DNA from: Branchiostoma floridae
Lineage: Eukaryota; Chordata; Leptocardii; Amphioxiformes; Branchiostomatidae
Reading direction: 5' to 3'
DNA: 64,000 nucleotides
Assembly (NCBI RefSeq): GCF_000003815.2
Contig: NC_049997.1
Span: 10,885,315-10,949,314, forward strand
Of the stretch, positions 1-11,500 are shown piece by piece. The notes under the pieces are model-generated. The model was given only the letters and a program-made list of their open reading frames with translations. It was not told the origin of the DNA and ran no database searches. Numbering within the stretch: the stretch's first letter is position 1; each line of letters begins with the position of its first letter. Position numbers and translations under genes: made by a program.

Positions 1-336
1 CACGTATATAAAAGGAGCCCTCGCCGGGTAGTTTCCGGACTGTTTTTCTTTTTCCTGCACTTCCGGCCGGTCGTGACCCGTACGAGGACCGTGCGGCTAC
101 CGGGCTATTTTGGAGCACGGCCGGGACCCTAGACTTTTTTTTAAACTACCAGTTAATAGATACCGTCACCTAATGAAAAGTGGACGATTTGGTCTTCTCA
201 TGAAGACTTAAAGGTTCATACAAATCGTGAGGACACCGAGCGGTATCCTCGGCACCCGGCAGGTCCAACAGGACAACTTGGTGGCTTCAGCCTGGTCGGG
301 GCTTCATCCGCTACGGGTACCAGTGAAATGCTTGAA

Positions 337-520
337 GTCACATTTCCAAACCGAGGCCCAACCATGCTTTAGGAAACTAAAAACACAAAATGTATACATA
401 GAAATAAACACAAATCATGCCAACGTCTCTTTTTTTACGTTTTGTGTATTTTGGTGTATTTTATATAAAATTTGTCGTTCCCGAAAGCCGCCCGGTCGGG
501 CCCCGGTCTGAAAATGTGAC
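337..520. repeat. Foldback element, family with ends GTCACATTTCCAAACCG
   Basis: The left end reads GTCACATTTCCAAACCGAGG and the right end is its approximate inverse (CCCCGGTCTGAAAATGTGAC). Related copies sit at 2197-2361, 49681-49860 and 52018-52190. All are 165-185 bp with the same GC-rich inner arm (GGCCGGGCAGCTTT-like), so this is a dispersed nonautonomous inverted-repeat element. No coding capacity is seen. Confidence 0.7.
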
Positions 521-695
521 ATTGTGGGCTTGAAACCGCAGAGGTCCCAAGCTCGATACTCCCTGTGTCCCCGCCGTTGTGCCCTCGTGTATTTTACATA
601 CGTAGCGTAAGCTACTTCACATCCCGTACTATGAACACATCACAAACGAGTATGTGCGGGAACAGGTACACCGCCTCGTTGGCCCTCAAGAACCA

Positions 696-882
696 CCGTC
701 GTACGATTTTGATGCCATAAAATTTTCAAACAGGCCGTGACAGAACCAACCACCGACATGGATTCAAAACAGAATTTTGTCTAGCAAGACTAATGGACTT
801 TGCAGAGGACGCAAATTTTGTCCTCCAAAATGCCGGAAGATAGCGATCGTACGACGATCGCACGACCTATGTGACTGCGCCC
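696..882. mobile_element. Degenerate MITE-like element (GTCGTGCGATCGTCGTACG family)
   Basis: The right arm (CGTACGACGATCGCACGACC followed by TATGTGACTGCGCCC) and the body (GGCCGTGACAGAACCAACCA, CAGAATTTTGTCTAG) match copies at 16032-16240 and 26157-26368. The left arm is eroded. A short extra copy of the outer arm (GATCTATGTGACCGCGCTC) follows at about 890-909 and abuts the exon-edge copy at 911. Confidence 0.6.
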
Positions 883-910
883 TTATGCACGATCTATGTG
901 ACCGCGCTCT

Positions 911-975
911 TACCGTGCCTCGAACGCACTTGTCGCTCCCAAGTCGAAGAACACAGGCAGATAGAAGTGCGCGGT
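911..975 (-). pseudogene. Partial copy of SLC5 exon 1 donor edge
   Basis: About 65 bp repeat, with a few substitutions, the 3' end of the minus-strand exon at 1099-1461 plus the first intron bases. The block 911-975 aligns with 1091-1155. The copied donor reads GC where the real exon has GT, so it is probably not spliced. It lies about 120 bp downstream of the real donor on the minus strand. It is one of several exon-edge copies in the window. Confidence 0.75.
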
Positions 976-1098
976 TATATAATCATGCCATGACCTGTTC
1001 GAGTACTTGTATTCCCCTAATAAAGAGGTTAACTAAAGGGTAACCAAAACCTAATTTAGTCCAGTGAGATAGATGAGAAAAAAAATGAGTTACCGTAC

Positions 1099-1461
1099 CT
1101 CGAACGCGCTTGTCGCTCCCAGGTCGAAGAACACGGGTAGATAGAAGTGCGCGGTGACGGGGATCATAACGGCGTAGGTGGCACACGTCATCCAGTACAT
1201 GGTCCCGTAGTTATAAATCTCAGCCGGCGCGGAGAGAACCACTATGGCTGACATGAAGGAGGCTAGGAGAGACATTGCGACGGGCGGGACAGACATCGAG
1301 CGGTTAGCTAAAAGAAACTCCTTCGTCGACTTCTGTCCGCCGCCCTTGAAGGCGTAGAAGATCCCGATACCGGCAGAGATACTCAACAGAATGACGAAGA
1401 CAACGTAGTCCCATGCTGTGAAGAGCGGGTAGGCCCGAGGAGCCAGGCCTTCAGCGACCAT
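1099..1461 (-). CDS. First exon of an SLC5 monocarboxylate-transporter-like gene (gene runs off the left edge)
   Basis: A 121-codon exon starting with ATG at 1461 and ending GAG before a GT donor (minus strand, gtacgg). It encodes the N-terminal part of a sodium:solute symporter: a first membrane helix around WDYVVFVILLSISAGIGIFY, the conserved GGGQKSTKEFLLANRSMSV loop, and helices 2-3 ([13 protein letters not shown], then GTMYWM). Length and splice phase are identical to the exons at 3284 and 8597, so all three are duplicates of one first exon. In this family the protein is a plasma-membrane sodium-coupled transporter of lactate, short-chain fatty acids and similar anions. No second exon is visible between position 1 and 1098. 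It is transcribed head-to-head with the exon at 3284. Confidence 0.88.
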
Positions 1462-2196
1462 CTTAAGTCCTGAGTGTCTTCAGATTTGTGTCCACTTTAT
1501 GTAAGACGGACGTCCTTTTCTTAGACGGACCAAGACGTTATGTAAGTTTCAAGAACGCGTCACGCGGGAAGAGAAATCACTTTATAACGTCGTTACGTCA
1601 CACAGGATAAGGCTCAAAGTGCAAACCAATTGTTGTTGTTGTTGTTGTTGTTTTCTTCATTTTTTTTCATAAAAATCAACAGAATTGTTTCCAACATGCG
1701 AACTGTGTTAAAAATTCCGTTAAATGTTTAAATAAATCTTGGGCATTTGTACAAAAGAACCTAACAGATTCAGGAGTGACCAGGTATGTTTGGTCCAGTT
1801 GTTTGAGGATCGAGAGACCCATGCCATCCAAGTCGTATTTCTCGTTAATGGATAACCAAGGTAAAATGAGAGATACGATAGACTCTTGGTTGTAGGTCGT
1901 CAGTGTCCTACAGGTCGTGTTTTCGTAAAGAGGAGCCGGGGGGGGGGGGGGGGGGCAAGGTCTCCTCTGAACAAGATATAGGAAAATATATCAAAGAAGG
2001 TTTGGATATTAGAAACTCCTCAACTGATTGTAAAAGCTTCCAATGATTGTAAGAAGCTTATCCCATACTACAACTCCGGTATTAGTTAGTTAAGCTATGG
2101 AACTGTAGTTATGTAGATGCCATACTTTGTACCTCATACAATTGTTGTGCAATAAAGTTATATGTAACTTTGAGGGGGTCTCTTACTTATGCCTAG

Positions 2197-2361
2197 GTCA
2201 CATTTCCAAACCGGCGCCTGACCGGGCAGCTTTAAGAAACGAAATGTAAGACATCAAAATGTACATGACGCAAAAAGGAGTGGTGTGCATGATTTGTGAC
2301 ATTTTAATTCTTCGTTCCTAAAATAGAACAGCCCGACCTGGCTCCGGTTTAGAAATGTGAC
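2197..2361. repeat. Foldback element (GTCACATTTCCAAACCG family)
   Basis: Second copy of the family described at 337-520. It begins GGTCACATTTCCAAACCGGC and ends with the inverse GGTTTAGAAATGTGACC. Confidence 0.7.
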
Positions 2362-2647
2362 CCTTGCACGAAGCTACGGTACGTTGAGCCATTTGACAGA
2401 GCTCTGGTGTCATCAATAGGAAATTACAAACTTTTTACGCTCTTGGTTGCATTTTGATGTTTTTTTAGTCATACTGGTACGCATGCACGCACGCACACAC
2501 GCACAGGCACACACGTAGACATACACACAGACATTGACACGCATACACAGGTACACAGGTACACACAAACAAACTTAGTTCTGATCAGAATACCAGACTG
2601 GAGGAATTTAAAATGCGCGCAATCTGAGTCTACATGTACGTGTCATT

Positions 2648-2880
2648 ATACCCCTGTCACATTATGCACTATCTTCGGGCGTATCGATGGAAGATCGTCC
2701 ATATTTAAGACTGACAGAGGGTTGCGCTTATTTTTCACCTGAAAACCGTCCCTGACACATATAAGCCATACTTGTACCTTGTAGAATTGTTATACAACGA
2801 AGTTATCACTATAAGCGTTGCTCGGGCGATTGCCGCAGACTCGTCGTCCGATCGATTTTCGCGTAATGTGACAGGGGTAT
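2648..2880. repeat. Foldback element (TATACCCCTGTCACATTA family)
   Basis: The ends are inverted (TATACCCCTGTCACATTA and TAATGTGACAGGGGTAT), and the inner arm carries GTCGTCCGATCGATTTTCGC. Copies with the same ends are at 42350-42540 and 56199-56389. The TA at the outer edges suggests TA target duplication, as in mariner-type or PIF-type MITEs. Confidence 0.65.
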
Positions 2881-3283
2881 TAAGAAGCAGTTAGACGAGC
2901 CTGATACACCAGCAGTCGGACAATCAGACTACTGCTTAATCCCGTCTAACCACTTCATAATGACACGTACACTCAGATTACGCGCTGTTTAAAACCCTTC
3001 ATTTCCTCCTCTCCTACGTGTAGGTTTTCCTGCCGTGTTTGCAAAAAGAAGTCTACTTCAATATCGACGGACTACAAAGCACAGGTGTGGACTCACTATG
3101 TCGCACTGAGGGGGGCTGAAAACTCCTAAAACTGAGCAGGCAGGAGTTTTCTGTGCCCCCCAAGAGCGTCTGTGCCGCAGCACCTCTCAGAGTTAGTCTT
3201 GTAGATCAGTTCCTTCAAGTCTCTCTGGACTGCGACCTTGCTAACCTAAGGACTAAGACCGTGGCCACCAAGAAGTCCTCAAG

Positions 3284-3646
3284 ATGGCGAACCCAGGCTT
3301 CGCTCCCCGGCACATCGCCCTATTCTCTGCCGCAGACTATGCCGTGTTTATTGTCATGCTCGTGATTTCCGCGGCTATCGGGGTCTTCTTCGCCTTCGCC
3401 GGCGGTCGACAGACTTCCACCCGAGAGTTCCTCCTGGCGGACGGAAAGATGAGCATATTCCCCGTCGCCATGTCGCTGTTAGCCAGCTTTACGTCCGCTA
3501 TAACCATTCTAGGAATGCCTGCGGAGATCTACATGCACGGGACGATGTTTGCCATGATCGGGCTGTCTTTCGCACTGATGAGTTTGGTAACTGCATACAT
3601 CTACATGCCTGTGTTCTACTACCTGGGTGTCACAAGTGCTTATGAG
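3284..3646 (+). CDS. Orphan or alternative first exon, SLC5 monocarboxylate-transporter-like
   Basis: A 121-codon exon starting at ATG in the context AAGATGG and ending GAG|gtgagt, phase 0. It encodes DYAVFIVMLVISAAIGVFF (helix 1), the GGRQTSTREFLLADGKMS loop and the next two helices, clearly homologous to the exons at 1099 and 8597. The 5' flank of the ATG (AAGTCCTCAAG) resembles that of the 8597 exon. I find no exon 2 of its own before 8597. The next phase-compatible exon is 14663-14728, which also serves the 8597 exon. It could therefore be an alternative promoter and first exon of the 8597-24896 gene, or a stranded duplicate. Which is true cannot be decided without transcripts. Confidence 0.85.
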
Positions 3647-3689
3647 GTGAGTAAATACTGTTATTAATTGTCTTCGCCAAGTTGGTTAT

Positions 3690-4014
3690 TTTTTCGCGCG
3701 TGTGTGTGTCTGTCTGTGTGTGTCTCTTTGTGTATGTGTGTCTGTCTGTGTGTGAGTGTATGTATGTATGTATGTGTGTATGTGTGTGTGTGTGCGTGTG
3801 TGTGTATGTGTGAGTCTGTGTGTGAGTGTATAATTTATGTGTATGTGTGTGTGTATGTGTGAGTCTGTGTGTATTTGTGTGTGTGTGTGTGTGTGCGTTT
3901 GTGTGTCTGTGTGCCTGTGTGTGAGTGTGTTTCTTTCTTTCTCTTTGTTTCTGTTTCTGTGTGTGTGTGTGTTTGTGTCTGTGTATGTACGCGTGTGTGT
4001 CTGTGTGTCTGTGA
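3690..4014. repeat. TG-rich microsatellite
   Basis: About 325 bp of interrupted (TG)n/(TGTC)n starting 45 bp after the donor of the 3284 exon. The long Cys/Val-rich and Thr/His-rich open frames here are simple-repeat translations, not genes. Confidence 0.9.
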
Positions 4015-4502
4015 ACAGCATGACTCATGACACCTTTGTCGATGGATCTCTATACTGTTTTGTATGTTGGAGACTGCTTGCCGGTATGATATTGCTGCCC
4101 CTTAGTGTATAGATTTAATAATGTACTTTAGTCTATACCACTGATCACCATTAGCTAAGACGAAGAATAGTCAGAGGAACTAGCGTTATATATATTATAA
4201 TGTTCGATATACTGCCATGCGGCCATTCCTGTCCTATCTTTCTGTCCCGGTAAAAGATACATGCACGGGCGCAAAATGGCACAACACTAGTGACATCTAT
4301 CTGTCTGCTTTGGAATTGCATTAAAACTTCGGTACGCCGCATTGCCGTGATTTTGCATGATAAAGGTGAACATACACGTTACATGCTAACGCTACCAGGG
4401 TCAAAGTCAAAGTCAAGGCTGTGCAGTTGGCTCGGCCCCTATATATAGCCCCATAGACCCATAGCAGACTCCACATAAACGATTATTATAATTATAATTA
4501 TT

Positions 4503-6493
4503 ACCTGCATGTATGCAGGTATGGTTTTGATGCTGGTGGAAACTTTTCGGTAGCCGGGGATGTAGGGCGCTGTATCTCGTGAACGGATGGTGCGAGCACG
4601 ACGATTTTTGGTACGTGGGTTGGGGGTGGTAGCCTGACACTCAGGTGTGATTTTGGGCCTCCTGGCGCTTGACCTTGACATTGAAGGTGGCATTTTTTGT
4701 GTTTTTGGGGCACTTTTGGCGCTGTGTGTCCTGAACGATACGCGCGATTGCGACGATTTTTGGTGCATGGGTGGGGGGTTGTTGCCTGTTGCCTAGGATT
4801 GACTTTGGGCCTTGTCGCGTTTGAACTTGACCCGGCAGGTCGAATTTTGTGTCCGGGAGGGGTGTTTCCGGAGTTATATCTTCTGAACGGCTGGTGCTGG
4901 CGCGATGATATTTGGCACATGTGTCGGCGGTGGCTGAATAATGCTCAATTTTGATTTTGGCGCCCTTGGTGCTTGAACTTGACATTTTAGGTTACCTTTT
5001 GTGCGGGCACGGGGCGTGCGCTGTATCTCCGGAACGCAAGGTGCCATTGTGTTGCCATTTGGTACGTGAGTTGTTTGTGGTGTCCTGGTGGTCAGGTTTG
5101 ATTTTGGGCCTCCTAGTGCTTGAACTTGATACTGTATAGGTTGACCCTGTTTTAGTGTGGTTGGGGCATCCTCCCAATATCTGCTTGGTTTTAAAAACAG
5201 ATTATGGTTGGGTGTAGAACCATCATCTGGCCTGGGCCACCTTCAATGTATCAGGTTACTTAGTGGCACTGACAGTTTGCCAGATGACGGGAGTGTGCCA
5301 GATTATATATATCTGTTGGTCAGGTATAATTGGAGTTTGCTTATTACTCTTTGTGGTGTTTCTAGAGCTGTATAGTACTGAGTTTTAAGTTCCGGTACAA
5401 GTTCCTTTACCCTGTTGGCAATCATGGTTGAACTTGAACTTAAACAGAAGAAGATGCAATTTTCTAATGTGGAGGAGAACTGTATAGAGTGTGGGCATAA
5501 GAGAAAGGTATGTGTATGATTTGTCCTGTGTTTCTTTTTGTTTCTTTGGTAATGCCATTTCCATACTGTATACAGGTAATTTGTTGTTTTGGGCTAGTCA
5601 TATTCGCTTGGTTTTTGGGCCTGCTTAATCTATGGTACAGGCAGGGTTAAGTGGTGGAGGCTTAGCTTTGTTCTGTTTTAAATTCAGTATCGTTTGTTGC
5701 ATTTTGTCGCGGCAAATATATGATGAAATTCCCCTTCTAAGCAACTGCTCATTGGTTTGCGGGGATGTTTGCTGGGTGTTTGCTCTGACTACAACAGCTT
5801 CTGAACTTTTCAAAGCTTCCATTGCTAGCAGCTTGCCATCTATAAATGGGATTGACAAGGACATTTTTCATAGTAAATTGTGCTGTTAAATTTGGCTTAG
5901 ATACTACAGGAGATTTAGGTTTGGGTTGGATGGATTGAATGAAAATATCATACCACCCTGGGGACTAACTGTTGCTGCTGCATGGGGGCTACCACTATTC
6001 ATATTGTCTAATGTCTATGGAACTACAGATAAAAGTATCATTGGTCAAATTATGCGAGTAACATTCCGATGTCAAGTGAATAACACCCCAGAAATAAATC
6101 TTTAATGAATATCATTGGAAGAACACAAACCAAGGAGACTTAGCAGCTGCATTAGGTCAGTACATTGAAATAGGAAGATATTAGTATATCATGTGACAGA
6201 GTAACTACATGTGCATGGGCCATTTGAGACAAAAAAAGGTAGCGTCTCAACAACTTCAAAGTACTGTGGTTGGTTACATACTTAAGAAATCCAAAATAAG
6301 TAATGTTCATCCATGTCCAAACTTACAAATTCAGAAAATGGAATTTCAGAGTCAGACTTTTGCATGGTGCACAACCAACACGGTAAAAAGCTCATTTTTC
6401 CAACCACGTACCACAGACAAAAAGGCAAAAATACACAATAGGTCTACAGAAACCCAATACATTTCATGCAGGCCTGAGGTCTACGAACTCTTG
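4503..6493. mobile_element. 2-kb mobile element of unknown class, copy A
   Basis: Almost identical over its whole length to 29928-31920 (only scattered substitutions and small indels). Both copies start with the hairpin ACCTGCAT-GT-ATGCAGGT and end ...CTACGAACTCTTG, and both are bordered by TT on each side, which suggests a 2-3 bp target duplication. The 5' third is a degenerate tandem array with a unit of about 150 bp. A short open frame starts at ATG 5424 (CIECGHKRK near its end, followed by GTATGT, a good donor). There are further small open frames on both strands, such as minus 5864-5625. I recognise no transposase, reverse transcriptase or LTR, so it is probably nonautonomous. Confidence 0.75.
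4505..5160. repeat. Degenerate ~150-bp tandem repeat inside the 2-kb element
   Basis: The phrase TTTTGGGCCTCCTGGCGCTT or a variant, followed by GAACTTGACATT, recurs near 4651, 4800, 4954 and 5101. Each unit also carries a GCGCTGTATCTCCTGAACG-like and an ATTTTTGGTACGTGGGT-like phrase. The first unit is partial. The array is present in both copies of the element. Confidence 0.75.
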
Positions 6494-8596
6494 TTGTAAT
6501 TTTTCTTGAGTATGGAATTTTTCATCAGCGCGGGCTCTATTGGCCGGTATGGAAAAGGTGGTTGCCATAAAACCGCGACCGAAATCAAATAACAGCAGAC
6601 TCTGGAGTCTTGTCTTGTTATTTTGGTCAGAGACTGGGTTCTAGGCTAAGATAACAGTTTATTATCAAAGAGAGAAATACACTAATTGATAAAGATCACT
6701 AAACGTTGTATCAAAACCGCCCGACAGCCTGTCTTATAAAATCAATGCAGTAGTCGGGATTAGGGCTTGGTACCGGTACGGACTCTATATTAATTTTACC
6801 AACCTTTACAGTCAATCGTACAGAGGTAGTTAGCCTTCTGCCTGAGATTTTTAAAACGCCAGTGGAAGTCGAATACTACACAATACTAGATGTCTTTGCA
6901 GCAAATTGGACCGTTGTTTTGAGTATCGTCCATTCACAAGTTTTCACATGCTGAATCAGGTCCAGGTTCAGGTCCGGACCTGGACCTGATCCTCTGGACC
7001 TGAACTGGACCTGGACCACCGGTACCCACCCCTAGTCTGGAGATACCAGACTGTTTCCATGGTAGTATGCACATGTATCTACTACAGGCCAACTCCTCGG
7101 CTCTATGTCAAACATGCCTATTCTCCAAGCAGAGGTTGGTTCGCGGAAATGATACTGATAGTCGACAGGATTTTTACTGGATGGTGAGAAAAGCGATCCA
7201 TGGCCAGTAAAAATCCCGACGACAACTACTCTCTCCGCGACCCAACCTCTGCTCGGAGAATAAAACATGCCCCCAACTAGCCTGACTAAGTAAAATCGCG
7301 CTCCTAGCGGCCGGCCTTGTAGTTGCCACCAGCTAGGAACCCCAGCCAGCGAGACATTTTGCAAACGCGGGATAGCCCCAATGGGCCAAAGAAATTCTAC
7401 AACAGGGCCAGGGTCTGGCATCCAGGCTAGAAATATGGAAATTACTCGATAAGAACCCTTTTGACCTCGCCTCTTCTCCTGCACAACATGTCGTCCTTAT
7501 GCACAGCTAGTTGGTCGCACGATCCCCTTAGGGATGGTACATTTTACACTAAGGCAGGAGAAGCAAATGTGCAACGTCGAATCCAGTTTGTCCATATGAA
7601 ACGCCACCACTCAACTTTTTCACAACTTTTTAAAAGAACGATTCATGTATCCATTCTTGACCATCTCGTCAGGCAATAATAAAAAGAACAGTTAGTAAAA
7701 GTAGATTAGTTCAAGTTAGTCAGTTTTCAAAGAAAGCATTCAAGTTGCCCTCTGGCTGAGTGGCTGTCCTATTTGACCGAACAATGTACATAGTTTGTTG
7801 CGTCAGTTTTTACCACTTTAGCACACATTGTAACATCATGTTTATAAATTAGGGGGCGCAAGTCATTCCCTGCACATGATAGTTTGTGGCTTTAATAAAT
7901 AGGTACTACTGTGCTAATAATGCAATTCACGACAAAAAAAACATGCCGCCCCACCCCGTCTGAACTTCACAGGTAGGTCCGTCCATTTTCGACTAATCAT
8001 AACTGACAGCTGATACACCCCGGGTACCCCTTACCCCGTCCCGGTTCCCAGTACGCAGGCGTGGGGTCAGTAAGTAATCCAACCCGCCAGGCCTTATCGC
8101 AAGGCCACCAGGTGAACTCTTCTCACGACGATCCTGCAGTGTTCCGGCTTTGTTTGAGTTCTTCTAACTGTCTCTTCCCGTGAGTTTCATCCGCCAGTGT
8201 TTGCACACCGGTGTCCGGTTCTGTGTACGCTTCGCTCCGACTATAGCTACCGTACGTACGCAGAGACGTCGCACAACAGTCTGGATTTATTTTCCTACCA
8301 AGGACGCTTCGTGAAGAAGAAATTCTCCGAGCTCTCACGACACAGAAGTCGTCGCTGACTCGCGTTATTCTACAAACTGTAGCGTCTTTTCAAGTGTCTG
8401 TGACCGTCTTGTGACGTTCTGCAGCTGTTTTGTGTACTGCCAGCAGGCCTTGAAAACGTTTGATTCAGTTTCGTTCCGCTTGACGAACGCGTCCCCTGGA
8501 CTGTGTTTAGGTCGCCCCTCCCCCTTCTCGGCGGAAGTACTAAATCCACCAAGGAGTTGAAAGATTCTTCAAGACGCCACACAAGACGTCTTCAAG
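6494..8596. other. Non-coding region upstream of the 8597 first exon
   Basis: No gene recognised. It contains a foldback of AGGTCCAGG phrases (about 6955-7015), an inverted-repeat element at 7121-7260 and, closest to the ATG at 8597, about 500 bp of GC-richer sequence that probably holds the 5' untranslated region and promoter. No TATA box was identified. Confidence 0.5.
7121..7260. repeat. Inverted-repeat element with TTCTCCAAGCAGAGGTTGG ends
   Basis: Starts TTCTCCAAGCAGAGGTTGGT and ends with the inverse ACCCAACCTCTGCTCGGAGAA. The same terminal motif delimits elements at 13253-13317, 18304-18484 and 52729-53221. Single ends occur near 16465, 28384, 29883, 33515, 42808, 53547 and 60390. The bodies differ, so this is a superfamily sharing ends. 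Confidence 0.7.
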
Positions 8597-11500
8597 ATGG
8601 TGAACCCAGGCTTCGCTCCTCGCGACATCCCCTTATTCTCGATCCCCGACTATGTCGTCTTCGCGATCATGTTGGCGATATGTACCGGGATCGGGATCTA
8701 CTACGCTTGTGCGGGCGGAGGGCAGAGAACGACCCGCCAGTTCTTGCTAGCCGACCGGCAGATGCAGATCCTTCCCGTGGCCATGTCTCTACTGGCGAGC
8801 TTCATGTCAGCCATAACTGTGTTAGGTACCCCAGCGGAGACCTATGTCTACGGGACTATGTACTTCATGTTTTGTATCTCCTACCTGATCATGGGTATGG
8901 CGGCAGCGCATATCTACATGCCCGTGTTCTTCAACCTGGGAGTCACCAGCGCTTACGAGGTAAGACAAAATATTTGTGTCATCAAAAGAAAACAAAAGGG
9001 CCACAAAAAGTTACTAAATATTTACATGTTTTCGGGACTTGACTAAACGCAAATGTGTAATTGTAAAAGTTCACAGGGAAGGTCTTCGTGTTTTTCTTTC
9101 TTTCATAAATTTGATTACCTCGGGGTCACCAGTGCTTTGATACGAGGTAAGACAATTTATCATCATAACAAAACAAAAGGCCACAAGAAAAGAACTGAAT
9201 TACATGTTTTCAGGACTTGACGAGCTTAAAAATTACATGAAAATGTGTAATTATGAATGTTCACAGCCGTCTAGATATGTGTTGGTTTTATGTATGTAGG
9301 TGTTTTTCTTTCTTTCAATGATTACACTGTGTTTACAAAGCCATGGCTTTGCTTGAGTAGTTCAGTAGGGGACTAACCAAACATGATACCGAGGGGTGTC
9401 AAAATGACAGAAAGAACTCTTAAAACACTTTTAGCGCACCTTTGTCTTTTGATTTCTCCTCAACATCGATTTGCTTGTATGGTTTTGTGCAAATCATGGA
9501 TTCATAGCCCACCGACTTTCTGCCATACAGTCCACAAACGTATATATAGCGAAGTGTCCCTAATTCTCATACAATGTTCGAAATACGTCGTTGCCCAGTT
9601 GCACAGAAGTATGTGACCACGTATTTTCAAGCCTACGGCTATTCTCAGCTTCCCAAAACGTCTCGGGTTGCATAACAAATGTGTTTGCATGTAACTCTGC
9701 ATAAACTAACATCTAAAACTTTTTTCTGACCTTGAAAGTAGCGTGAGATTATTATTAATGTCTGAATTAACAATCTTCAGTTCCAAATGTATATACACAG
9801 TTCAACGCCTCAATCTTCTTTCCACCGTAACAATTTACGTGTATATTAATTTATTACATTGTAAATACAAGTACTTTTCGCCCCTGCTGAGAAAGTCCCT
9901 AGACCGAAGGGGGGGGGGGGGGGTGTCAAATTGTAAATCATCCGAAAATCGTTGGTGTAGAAAGGGTTGAATGTTACCTACTAGGCCGAAATAATTATCA
10001 TCCAGTATCCTTGAATCTCTTCTAGTTCAGCAGTCGGTAGGGTTGGTTATACTGTACTACTAGTCTCTTTCTTAGGTCGTTGACCCTTTCCATGTACCTC
10101 ATCGGAACTTTAGATATAGCCATATCTAATTGGTCACGTTTACTTACTACAGCGCTACTACTATGCATCCAACTTGCCAAGTACAAACTTCCTGTTAGAA
10201 TCTTAGATTCTGAGAGGAATAACTCTGAATCACACTCCAACGCACAATGATACAAATAGCAGCAGTTGTATCTCATGATTATATGCAACGTCCAAATGTT
10301 TAACTTCTTTCCATTCAAATAACGATGAACGTATAACTTCTTTGACTCGATCTAAAGACCATTTCCTTGTTTTTGGCATGTTTGAGAGAGGTGGTTGTTT
10401 TCCCGTCCGAGTATGTGTTACAAGGTCGTCATGTTACGAATCTGACACCACACTGTATGTACACATTGTTCGAACGTGCCCTGTACAGAACAAAAGGAAA
10501 CGCGCTTAGAGGTCGTTCACCTCTCACACCTGCGTGTAACTGTACAAGTAAAGCGTTATAAACTTCCTGTCACGTTTGACCAATTGCTGACGTCACGAAT
10601 CTGCAAGATCACGTCTCTGTAACTGTGATTGGTCATAAGTATTGATCCTGAAGAAGGTGACAGTGGTTGAAAATTTGATCCGTGTATACCTTTTTGTTGG
10701 AAGGAAGTTTAGTATTGTTACTATTGTACTATGATTACTACCAACACAGATGAGCTTCGATGATGATACAAGGAAGAACATTCCGCTATATAACACCATT
10801 CTCTAGAACCCCTTGACCAAGCAAAGGTTAGGCTCGGCTGGCTTTTTTTACGTTTTTTAGTCATTTCTATCGGGCTTTCTATATTGTACTGTTTCTTAAA
10901 GTCTACTAAACAAGTTATGTTTTCACAATACAAGATACAATACAAAATAGAAAGACCGTTGAAAACGACTTACAAAAACGTTAAAAAGACAGTCGGGGCC
11001 TAACATCTGCTTTGAGAGTACCTTTGACCTTGACCTGTCGTTTTTCACGCCTTCTAACGCCTTCAGACGTTGAAGCGTGTCTGTACACACAGTACAGATG
11101 TACCCTGGGGGAAAGGTAAACACCACACATGCCATCAATACTACTGAAACTTACACAGGCACGGTTCAAGGATATACACTGATACAGTCCTTTGGGATAC
11201 GTATGAAGTCCCACGGTATATCTCTCAGGATTTCGCGGGATCGCTTTCGTGATTTTGTGGGATAACTTTCGGCATTTTTCTGCATACTTTTCGATCTTTC
11301 GCCGGATGATTTTTTTTATTCTTTTCATTTTATTTTTAGAGATCTCGTGGATGGATTTGGCTATAGGACAACTTAAGTAAAATGCTCTAAAAGAATGTGT
11401 GTATTTTATTTAGTAACTGTTTTTTTTTTAATTGAAAAAAAACTGTGATTATGCAACACTTTCATTTGATTGCAGCAAGTAATCAAGTAGTAAATATAGT

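Larger units (their letters stand above)
1462..3283. other. Head-to-head intergenic region between two SLC5 first exons
   Basis: The 1.8 kb between divergent start codons would contain both promoters. I see no clear TATA or CpG-rich core promoter. It holds a (GTT)n tract near 1630, a poly-G run near 1940, two foldback elements (2197-2361 and 2648-2880) and a CA-rich patch near 2480-2570. Confidence 0.5.

Noticed and set aside
5..15. TATATAAAAGG, a textbook TATA box at the window edge
   Set aside because: No coding exon or transcript feature follows for over 3 kb on the plus strand, and one motif in repeat-rich DNA is weak evidence for a promoter.
3630..4112. Open frames rich in Thr-His or Cys-Val
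   Set aside because: Translations of the TG microsatellite in several frames; no non-repetitive protein segment.
4439..5177. Pro/Thr-rich open frames on the minus strand, repeated at 29866-30602
   Set aside because: They lie in the 150-bp tandem array of the 2-kb element, so conservation between the two loci reflects the element's recent copying, not protein selection.
8503..9042. 179-codon Arg-rich open frame overlapping SLC5 exon 1
   Set aside because: Different frame from the conserved transporter exon; composition is that of a shadow frame of GC-rich coding sequence.
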